Source of the DNA: Sphingomonas crocodyli
GTDB lineage: Bacteria > Pseudomonadota > Alphaproteobacteria > Sphingomonadales > Sphingomonadaceae
Length of the DNA: 64,000 bases
NCBI RefSeq assembly: GCF_004005865.1
Contig: NZ_SACN01000001.1
Coordinates: 930,001-994,000 of the forward strand
Reading direction: 5' to 3'
Shown: positions 1-7,600 of the stretch, piece after piece
How the letters are laid out: the number at the start of each line of letters is the position of its first letter
How positions within the stretch are numbered: position 1 is the first letter of the stretch
Notes under the pieces: model-generated
Told to the model about the DNA's origin: nothing
What the model saw: the letters and a program-made list of their open reading frames with translations, nothing else
The model's database searches: none
Translations under genes and position numbers: made by a program

Positions 1-1
1 T

Positions 2-223
2 GACGAAACGCGCCGCGAAACCTTCATCATCAGCTTCGCGCTGTTCCGCTTCCTGCGGCATCACCTGATCTATTCGGCCGCGCTGCCCCGGCCAGACGAG
101 GCAGCGCAGGCCGCGGGGCAGCGCAACTACCAAGTGTTTCTCGATGGGATCGCGCAGCGGATGGGGCGCGGCCCAGAGACTGTGACAGCGGAAGGGGAGG
201 GAGGTCCGAATGATGCTAACTGA
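2..223 (+). CDS. 3' end of unidentified gene (cut by window start)
   Basis: An open frame enters from the left edge and ends at TGA 221-223, giving 73 C-terminal residues that I do not recognise. The visible part is alpha-helical and rich in Arg, Phe and His near its start, then has an acidic, Gly-rich tail. The stop lies inside the next gene: the start codon of the excisionase-like protein (210) overlaps the last 14 bases, so the two are probably translationally coupled. Such coupling to a small HTH gene is usual in integrative elements. Function unknown; confidence refers only to its being coding. Confidence 0.5.
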   Translation, partial: DETRRETFIISFALFRFLRHHLIYSAALPRPDEAAQAAGQRNYQVFLDGIAQRMGRGPETVTAEGEGGPNDAN

Positions 224-407
224 CGCTCCGATCCTGAACGAACCGATCACCGTGAGGGTGTCTGAGGCGGTCCGCTTGCTCGGAATCGGACGATCGAAGC
301 TCTACGAGCTGATAAAGAGCGGGCAGATTGATGTGGTGAAAATCGGTGCGACGACGTTGATCCCGATGCGAAGCTTGCATGCGTTGATCGCGAAGTCCCG
401 CCGATAA
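210..407 (+). CDS. Excisionase-type helix-turn-helix DNA-binding protein
   Basis: A 65-aa protein of the small MerR-like/HTH_17 'excisionase' family. Residues about 14-60 carry the family pattern: a first helix with SEAVRLLGIGRSKLYELI, then a short wing with the basic IKIGATTLIP-like strand (VVKIGATTLIPMRSL here). Such proteins bind DNA and act as recombination directionality factors or as small regulators in integrative elements. A purine-rich stretch (GGGAGGGAGG, about 196-205) precedes ATG 210; ATG 213 is an alternative. It overlaps the upstream gene by 14 nt. No integrase gene lies next to it in this window, so its partner would be to the left. Confidence 0.75.
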   Translation: MMLTDAPILNEPITVRVSEAVRLLGIGRSKLYELIKSGQIDVVKIGATTLIPMRSLHALIAKSRR

Positions 408-451
408 GAGGCGCACTGCGGTCGGCATCTTTGCGCCCTATAACCGTTGGA

Positions 452-725
452 GTGGACGCCCCCTGACGGCATCGATGTGCCAGAGTGGAGGTGTTGAAGC
501 ACCACTGCAGGAGGCGTCCATGGATGAGGTTAGCACAGTCGGCATCGATCTGGCCAAGTCGGTTTTCCAGGTTCACTGCGCAGATCAGTAAGGACCGGAC
601 CCGCGATCTCCATACAGGCCAGCAGCCGTGATGATGGCTGCACGAACAGGCCGGACACACGGAAGCACCTGAACTTGCGCGGTCAAATCTTTCGATGACC
701 CCCTTGAATCCTAAGGGGCGTCCAC
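452..725 (+). mobile_element. Internally deleted IS1111/IS110-type element remnant
   Basis: Two perfect 11-bp inverted repeats, GTGGACGCCCC at 452-462 and its reverse complement at 715-725, bound about 274 bp. Between them lies only the first 23 codons of an IS110/IS1111-family transposase (520-591). Subterminal inverted repeats of about this size are typical of the IS1111 group, whose full elements are about 1.3-1.6 kb. The body of the transposase is therefore deleted, leaving a MITE-like derivative. No target duplication is expected for this family and I see none. Confidence 0.55.
520..591 (+). pseudogene. N-terminal fragment of IS110/IS1111-family transposase
   Basis: ATG 520 preceded by a strong GCAGGAGG-type ribosome site starts a frame reading MDEVSTVGIDLAKSVFQVHC and then stops at TAA 589-591. 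The GIDLAKxVFQVH pattern, with the first catalytic Asp of the RuvC-like DEDD domain, is the standard N-terminus of IS1111-group transposases, which are normally about 340 aa. Only 23 residues survive, so the product cannot be active. Confidence 0.7.
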
Positions 726-1047
726 ACACGGTCATTCGTGGCCATCGCGGCCTCGCCCAAAAACGGCCGTTCGCTTGAGCAACGCACTGAACGGCCGACA
801 TTGGTCGGAAGCGGTGGGAGTTGGAAGGGCAGAGGAGGGGGCGGCAACGCGCCCTTTAATTGGTCGTAGCGGCCAGCTGTGCCGCACTCTGCAAGCGGTC
901 GGTCCGCTTTAATGGCACGCACGACGGCTACGGGGTGAAAACCTGACATTCCGCCATCAAGCGCGGCAACCAGCTGAGTAAGCCGGAGATTTTGGACGCC
1001 TTCGATCCAAAATATGAGGAACAGGAGGCGATGTTGGGAGAGCTAAT
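726..1047. other. Intergenic/degenerate stretch with a headless ORF tail
   Basis: No complete gene is supported here. The plus strand carries a stop-to-stop frame (947-1057) whose last 36 codons look coding (acidic, ending FDPKYEEQEAMLGELIQR) but have no start codon, so it may be the tail of a truncated mobile-element gene. The rest, 726-946, shows no recognisable coding or RNA signal. Together with the transposon remnant this suggests repeated deletion at the island's left side. Confidence 0.3.
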
Positions 1048-1736
1048 TCAGCGATGAGCGCAAGCGTAATGCGACTTGGCTCGTATCTTACGCTTGCCGA
1101 ACCTCTGCGCTGACCTCTTCACAGTCGCGATGAAAGCCTTGATGTCCTTGTCGGTGAGCCGAAGCGCGTCCTGAAAACCGCGCTTCTGGCCCTCGTCGGG
1201 AAGTTCGCCCGCATCGAACATCTTGGGATGGACATTGAATAGTTCGGGGCCATCGTGCTTGATGCAGTTGACGGTTTGGCGAAGCCGTTCGAGTCCGGGC
1301 TCGTCTATGTCCTATCCCTCCTTGGACAACTCGCGATAGGCGTCGCGGTGACGATACTCCTTGAAGTCGTTCGACTGGCAGACATGCTTCTCCCACGCAT
1401 GGTGGAGCATGACCGCGTAGGACTGCCTATGGATGTTCAGCATATCCTTCGCGGATTCTTGAATGTGATAGATGTGATCACCGTAGTCGAAGCGTTCGGC
1501 GGACGCTTCGTCGGTGATGATGTCGTCGATCTCACCGGCGGCGACCTTTGCGACATGCGCTTGATCGTCGGCTTCGGCTTGGTCGAACGCTTGGGTCAGG
1601 GTTCGTTGTCCGGCACTGTAGCCGTGGGGGATGGGCTCCAATGTGAAGAAGAACCCAATTGTGGCGAAGCCGATCATAGACTCCAACTGTTTAGCCACTC
1701 TAAGGCCGATCCCGGCTTCTCGTCGTCAGCGCTCAC
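1048..1736 (-). pseudogene. Broken last gene of the defence operon, unknown family (frameshift plus amber)
   Basis: Read on the minus strand, GTG 1736 has a near-ideal AAAAGGAGG site (1750-1742) and overlaps the stop of the 41-aa ORF upstream. That frame gives about 17 sensible residues (ending SALEWLN) and stops at once. One missing base near the AAA at 1690-1692 would join it to the 128-aa frame that begins KQLESMIGFATIGFFF. This frame hits TAG at 1312-1314, but reads on coherently (DIDEPGLERLRQTVNCIKHDGPE and beyond) to TGA 1048-1050. TGG to TAG would explain the amber. The reconstructed protein is about 229 aa with one hydrophobic segment near its start; I cannot name its family. Sequencing error could explain one lesion, less easily both. 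Confidence 0.5.
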
Positions 1737-1858
1737 CGCATCCTCCTTTTAGGTTCGACCTTCATCCGCCGATCGATGGGCTTCATCGAGAGAGACTTCT
1801 CCGCTTTCGCCCTCGCAGCGACCGTCGTCTTCTGGCTGTGGTCAACGGTTCCCGACAC
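1733..1858 (-). CDS. Small basic 41-aa protein between HNH gene and broken last gene
   Basis: GTG 1858 lies 15 nt after the HNH gene's stop on the same strand. The frame gives 41 aa that are strongly basic (tail KVEPKRRMR). Its TGA (1735-1733) overlaps the GTG of the next frame, and the ribosome site for that frame lies within this ORF. The tight spacing and the coupling argue that it is real, though 41 codons of high-GC DNA can stay open by chance. Function unknown; a basic peptide of this size could bind nucleic acid, but that is only inference. Confidence 0.4.
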   Translation of the reverse strand: MSGTVDHSQKTTVAARAKAEKSLSMKPIDRRMKVEPKRRMR

Positions 1859-1872
1859 TAGAATGCCCCGCG

Positions 1873-2649
1873 TTAGCTCACGATTTGGCGCGATAGCCGC
1901 TCGCGGTGACGAGCTAGTCGGTGGCGATGGCTGTCGGTCAATTTGATGGGAGAATGCCAGCGCAGTTCAGCGCGCGCTTGATCACTGAGCGCCGGCGAGA
2001 ACTCCGGTTCTCCACCATCGTTGAAGGTGATGAGCGCCCTGTCGAACGCGGCATCCCACAGTGCGGAAAGCAATAGGCCGTTATGCACATTGAGCCGCTC
2101 CGCGTCGCTTTCGCATTCTGCCCAAGGGATGATGTGCGACGCGCGCAGCAAGTGAGGGTCAGAGATTCCGGTCAGGGGGCAGCGTCCTTGCCAGTAATCC
2201 AATAGTCGGTTTCGGAAGATATCCTGGCCGATCCGCTGTACGATAAGGCGCTCGACCTCAGTGGTCGTCGGTAGATCTCCCACGCGCTGCTCGAAGTCCC
2301 GCAAAGGCGCGTCTGGGAGACTGATCGCCAAGAAGTAAGCACGATTCAGCGCCGCATAGAGTTCGCTCAGTGTAGCGAAAGCGTAGCGGCTTGCGCCGGG
2401 ACCGGGTGCGGGGCTGGCAGGCCAACCCAATTCAGCAACAACGCCGGCATGGTCGGTGGCGAGAAACCATGGCCCGTGGCTGCCTTCGGCTGCCAGAAAG
2501 ATAGCGCCGTGGGCGGTCGTGGAAGCGAAAGCTCGCCACCCTGCCTCTTCGCCCAGAATGCGGCGGAAGCCGTTTTGCGAGGCGGCTTTCTCGCATTCTT
2601 CCCGGACGATGAAGGATTGGGGAGCCTCAAGAGCCATGTCGAAACTCAA
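1873..2649 (-). CDS. HNH endonuclease domain protein (HNH_2 type) of the defence operon
   Basis: A 258-aa protein with an unidentified N-terminal region (1-140) and a C-terminal HNH_2-like nuclease domain. The domain shows CPLTGI at 157-162, RASHIIPW with H172, and NGLLLSALWDAAFD starting at N190. These motifs form the beta-beta-alpha-metal fold that cuts DNA. In many relatives the position after SAL is His; here it is Trp198, so metal binding may be altered. ATG 2649 overlaps the ATPase gene's stop by 4 nt (ATGA), so the pair is translationally coupled. In context it is the likely effector nuclease of the operon. Confidence 0.75.
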   Translation of the reverse strand: MSFDMALEAPQSFIVREECEKAASQNGFRRILGEEAGWRAFASTTAHGAIFLAAEGSHGPWFLATDHAGVVAELGWPASPAPGPGASRYAFATLSELYAALNRAYFLAISLPDAPLRDFEQRVGDLPTTTEVERLIVQRIGQDIFRNRLLDYWQGRCPLTGISDPHLLRASHIIPWAECESDAERLNVHNGLLLSALWDAAFDRALITFNDGGEPEFSPALSDQARAELRWHSPIKLTDSHRHRLARHRERLSRQIVS

Positions 2650-4616
2650 ATATCCATCGCAAACAACCGCATTTCTGCAGGTGTCGAACTCATCTGAAGC
2701 CGGACGTAGCGCTCGTCCTGCAATTCAGGCGGCGGGGCGGTGGTCGTCGTTACGATGTATTGAAAACACGGAGTTCCTGCTTCCTCCCACTGATGTACGA
2801 GGTTGAACAGGCCGGCGTAGAGTTGCCCATCCAGGTCAGCTTCGCGCGGGCTGTCGTGGATAAGGAAGGCCGGCAGATCGGCCTGTTCCTCAATGGCCAT
2901 ATGTAGAGCCGCGAGGTCGAAGGCGACGATCTTGAGCGAGTCCAGAGCCGCGGTAGATACCTCGCCTCGTCCTGCGAACTCAGCATCAACTTTCAGGCCG
3001 TGGCCATCCAGCTTGATGGCACTGGTAATTCCCTCGGGTAGCCAGGCAGCCATAACGCCTTGGTACCGCTCCTCGAGCGTCCTGATGGCAACACGCGCCC
3101 GTGTGCGCCCGGCATCCAACTGCGAGCGAACGGCATCCAAAGCCGCAGTTCCGGATGGAGCAGGTTTTTCATTCTTTGCACTTTCGCGAAGTGCTCGCAC
3201 ATCGTCGAGCGTCCGTCTCGCACGATAAGTACTTTCCTGAATCTCCTTCGTTACGGCGTGCGCGGCGCGGGTGGCGTCATCTGCGATTTTGACCTCAGCC
3301 TCCAGCGCGAGCCGCTTCGGCTCCAACTGCTGAATCTGTGCCCCAACGAGCTTGCTCTCCTGCTCCGCAGCGCCGGCTTCAGTATTCAGATCGGCCGCCT
3401 TCTTTTGCTTGTCAGCTATGGCTGACTTCAGTGCGGCCAGATCACACGGTTCGAGCGAGATCCCGCATCCGTTCGCCTTGATCTCGTCGATGTTCACCCG
3501 ACACACGGGACATACCCTGATCCGGCCTTGCGTGATGTCGATCTCACCCAGGTTGGCTTCTGAGCGGTAGCGTTCGGCTTCACCTCGCTTGAAACGCGCG
3601 TCGTTGTTCAACTGCTGCTGTTTCCTCGTCAGCGTTTCCCGCTCGGCATTGAGGGCCTTTTGGCGAGCAAAGATGGCTCCAACATCGGGAGGCTTTGGGA
3701 CGGCTGTCCGCATCGCTTCGGCAAGCGCGGACTCTGCCAACGAGACCAACCCCTTCTGGTCTATCGTGTCCTCGAACCCGACCTCATCGCTGGCCCCCAA
3801 TGCCAGCCTTACCGCCTTTAAGCCTTCAGCATATCGTTGTTGCTGATAGGCATGGCGGCGGCGCTCGTCCTCGACCGTGGCCACCAGGTTCCGCTCACGG
3901 GCGCCGGCCGCACGCTCTTCCGCATCGAGGGCGCGCAAGGCAAGGCGAACCATCGTCAACTTCGCGGTTTCGCCCAGAACCTGTGCGCGGGAACGGGTCT
4001 GGGTCTGTGACGAACGCCAGGCGAGGATGTCGGCAAGACGGCATTCCTGGTCGCGCGTCAGCCAGGCCCGAAGCACATCCCAGACCTGTTCGCGGCCGAT
4101 CTCTAGCGGCGTCGCTCCCGTCAAAGTCGGGAAAAACGTGCCGATGATGACAGGATCAATAACTCCTTGATCTCCATCGCTGCGTCCCCGCGCGATCGCG
4201 TCTTCAATGGCGTCAGCCCGAACGACAAATTCGCCACCCGGCAGCCCCAGCGGGCGGATGGCAACCCAGCATATGCCGTCGATCAGTATCTCAGCCGCGA
4301 ATAGACCATCGGGAAGTCGCGTCATGAGGCGCAACCGCTGGGCGTCAGTTGCATAGCTTGGTTCGCCGAGACAGGCCCGAAGCAGGCGACAGAAGGTGGA
4401 CTTACCACTGCCATGCGCCAAGGCGCGGCGGCCGCTACTCGCCATGTCCGGCGTCCAGACGATGTTGAGACCGGGTTTCAGCGGTACATCGCGGATGAGT
4501 GTCTGGCGGTCTTTGAAAATCGCTAGACGGCGAACCCAAAGCCGAGGGCCAGCCCGGCCTTCCGGCGCCTTCGGCGGCTTCATGACTGGTGCAAACAAGT
4601 CTGCCTGACTATCCAT
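2646..4616 (-). CDS. SMC/Rad50-like ATPase with CxxC zinc hook
   Basis: A 656-aa protein with the layout of a short SMC-like ATPase. The N-terminal half has a Walker A site (HGSGKST, 68-74). Two coiled-coil arms (about 215-360 and 395-500, rich in Lys, Glu, Gln, Ala) flank a CPVC zinc-hook motif at 369-372, with further Cys at 384 and 391. The C-terminal half has a Walker B-like strand FLIHDSPREAD (584-594), where DSPRE replaces the usual DEP. This resembles the middle ATPases of several defence operons. It overlaps the methyltransferase by 8 nt and the HNH gene by 4 nt. Inference: it senses or bridges DNA and controls the HNH nuclease, as Rad50 does with Mre11. Confidence 0.7.
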   Translation of the reverse strand: MDSQADLFAPVMKPPKAPEGRAGPRLWVRRLAIFKDRQTLIRDVPLKPGLNIVWTPDMASSGRRALAHGSGKSTFCRLLRACLGEPSYATDAQRLRLMTRLPDGLFAAEILIDGICWVAIRPLGLPGGEFVVRADAIEDAIARGRSDGDQGVIDPVIIGTFFPTLTGATPLEIGREQVWDVLRAWLTRDQECRLADILAWRSSQTQTRSRAQVLGETAKLTMVRLALRALDAEERAAGARERNLVATVEDERRRHAYQQQRYAEGLKAVRLALGASDEVGFEDTIDQKGLVSLAESALAEAMRTAVPKPPDVGAIFARQKALNAERETLTRKQQQLNNDARFKRGEAERYRSEANLGEIDITQGRIRVCPVCRVNIDEIKANGCGISLEPCDLAALKSAIADKQKKAADLNTEAGAAEQESKLVGAQIQQLEPKRLALEAEVKIADDATRAAHAVTKEIQESTYRARRTLDDVRALRESAKNEKPAPSGTAALDAVRSQLDAGRTRARVAIRTLEERYQGVMAAWLPEGITSAIKLDGHGLKVDAEFAGRGEVSTAALDSLKIVAFDLAALHMAIEEQADLPAFLIHDSPREADLDGQLYAGLFNLVHQWEEAGTPCFQYIVTTTTAPPPELQDERYVRLQMSSTPAEMRLFAMDI

Positions 4617-7600
4617 GGCCGAACCTCACCCAGACTACATTGTCTTCCGGCGCGACAGCGGTGGTGAGCTTGCCGATGTCTATGTCCCGCACCGCACGTA
4701 TCGCAAAGGCGGCACGCTGGGCATGGCTAGAATTGGCTTCCAACCCTGCCGTATCGAAATACTGTCCTTTCACCCAAGCCCCGTTGGCGCCTTCTGCCAA
4801 CTGGCCTGATGTAATTAGAGCCTCGAACATGGACCGCCATGCCGCATTGAGAGCAGGGCGAAGCCGAACGGCGCCCTGAGGCGGCTGCGCCTCGGAACCG
4901 ACCAGCCTGACCCATTGATCTCGGTCGCCTGCGGTGAGCAAGGACGTGAGCAAGGCAGGTTCCGCGAGGCTAGCGATGGCGAACCGGATGTGCGTGCCAT
5001 CGGTCGCCGGGTCCATTTGCCAAAGCGCATATTGCGCTGCGTAGGGGAGCCGGTCTCGTTGCTGAATATTGACTGGCCAAGTCCATGCACTGTCAGGCAG
5101 GCTGTCGAGAACCGGCAGTTCAATAAGCGGTGTATTTTCGGCACTGCCGGGATGACAAAGACTCAAGTCCGCGGGTGGCGGAGAAAGCGGGGAGATATAC
5201 GCTGCACCAGCAACCTTTGCTTTGGCCATGGCGTCGTAGGCGGTCAGGACCAGCCGCTTAGTCCTGAACTCGCCATGGTCGCGCTCCTCATATTTTCGAA
5301 GCACCGCGAACGAGTCGAGAAGCGTCTCACCTTGCTCCTTCGTTAAATCGTACAGGTGCAACAATGCAGCATCGACCTCTGCTTGGAGCACTTTACGGCG
5401 TTCTGAAGCCCATTTGAACGGCCCACCCCTGAAACTCATATCATCCGCAAGGCCAACCATTTCATGGCTAGTATAGCAGAGCTCTAGAACACGAATAGAT
5501 AGCCAATCGACAGCACTGCTGGCTAGAAATTCATAATGTTCGCGCAGAACGCCGGGCGACAGTGCGGGAATCTGCTCAACGACGAAGTATTTCATTCGGT
5601 TTGATTTTTGACGTGCTGCATAGTCGCATACCAATGACCCTAGGACGCCCACCAGTGCGACATTTTCTTTCGGATTCTGGTTGGGGTAGAGTAAGTACGC
5701 AGTATCTCCAGCAGCAGACTTGGGAATTGCTGTTCCAACAAATGTGCGCTCAGAGGGGCCCACGTCGCGCCACGAAAAACTCCATTGACGCTGCCTCTGA
5801 TCGTCTAAAGCCTCCAGCGTCAGCTTGCTATCAACCCAATAGCGAGGCTGTATCTGGTAATTGGCATCCAGGTGCCTTTCGTCCGTGACGCGAGGTAAGA
5901 CACCCTTATTCGACTGCTTTTCGGTTTGATTTTCATAGGTTCCGTACCTGTGATCGAAATGCCAAAACATCTTTCCTTCATAGAGAGGGTAGATTTGGCG
6001 TCCGTCGGTCAATACCGCGAGTGCTCCGCGCCGCTCCTGAATCAAATTCGCCACGTCTTCGTGATCTATGAAATGTTCGGAAGCCCCAGACATATGAAAT
6101 AAGGTCTTAAGCGTTACGTCCCACGGATTTGCAGTGACTGTATTTCCATCCTTCTCAATCAGGATCGGCGCAGCCATGTGTATCGCGGCCGTAACTTCAG
6201 CGTCCTTCGACCAACGGAAGGCGGGGAGGTTCAAGGTGTTCGGGTTGATGGCTCTGATTTCGTCGATGGTCAGGGCATATCGTCTCTCAGGATCGGCAAT
6301 CTCTGACGGCTGTCGGATGTGTGCTGTGAACCAAGGCTGCGCTATCTTGACGTCTCGTCCGGCTATCGTGAGCAGCCCAAACTTCACCTTGTTGGTGATG
6401 TGCGGAAAAATCAGATCTTCGTTTTCGAATCCATAGAACGCGACGAGAGACTCGGTGCTCAGCAGCTCGCCAAGAAAGGCGCGGTAGGTGAAGCCGCTGA
6501 CAAGTCCGGTCGGGATGATCAGGCCCGCATATCCGGTTGGTTTCGTAAGCTGCCAGAAATGATCGGTGAATACAGCGTAGGTGTTTACATCGCCGACGCC
6601 GCCCCTCGGGAAACGCCCCGACTCTCGCATAAAGTGGCTTTCGTTGGCGGCTGATCTCAATGCGTCCCGCCATTCTTTGGCAAGGCGCGGATTGGTCTCG
6701 TCCAGCTGTTCGATCAACCTTTTGCGTGCTGCTGCATTCTTCGCAGTCGTGATTTCAGCGTCCCTGAGGGCGAAGAACTCTTCTTCCTGCAGCTTCACTC
6801 GTTCCCATGGCGGGTTGCCAAGCACCACATCGAACCCGCCGCGCTGCATTACGTCCGGGAATTCCAGCGGCCAATGAAAGGCGCGAGCTCGGCCTGCAAC
6901 AGTCGCCTGCCCAATGATCGGCCCCCAGACCTGCCCGTCATCCAGCGCTTGCCAGACGTCCGAGGTGGTCGGAACCAATCGCGTGCCCCGCGAAGTTGGG
7001 GCGCCACCGGTCTTCGGCAAAAGGAAGGCTGCGATATAGAGGTCGCAAGCCGTTTGCACTTTGTGGAAGGCCTCGCTTTCACGGATCGACTGGAAGCGAC
7101 GATCCTTGGTGATGATATCGTCCAGCGTGTCTTCGCCCAGCGCCCGAAAGCCGGTGTATTCCGTGGCAATCGGTCGGATGGCCGGCAAACGGGATCGACC
7201 ACCTGTGAAATCCAGACTTCCCTGACCAGCTTTCTCGTCCCGGTTGGCGCGGGTATAAAATTTCGTGGTTTCCTTATCGTCGCCTGTCAGCGGTTTGTAG
7301 GCAGCATCGGGGATACCATCCTCCAGTACCTTAAGATCAAAGACCCCCAGCAGCGCATCACCACAACGGATCTGTGCGTCGAAGAAGCCGAGGGGAAAGC
7401 CGGGGTCCACAGTTTCGATCCAGAGCGCGACCTTGGTCAGCTCCACCGCCATTGGATTGCGGTCCACGCCGTGCAGGCAGGACCGCGCGACATCGCGCAG
7501 GGCATGACGGAAATCGGAAAGCGACGGCGTGCCATCAGTTCGAATGCGGGCCACCCGCGTGGCGATGCGGCGGGCAGCAGCCAGCAGGAAGTGGCCCGAG

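Noticed and set aside
1255..1752. A 165-codon plus-strand frame opposite the broken gene
   Set aside because: The minus strand has better start signals and coherent residues through both lesions, though this frame is the longer open one; I judge it a shadow.
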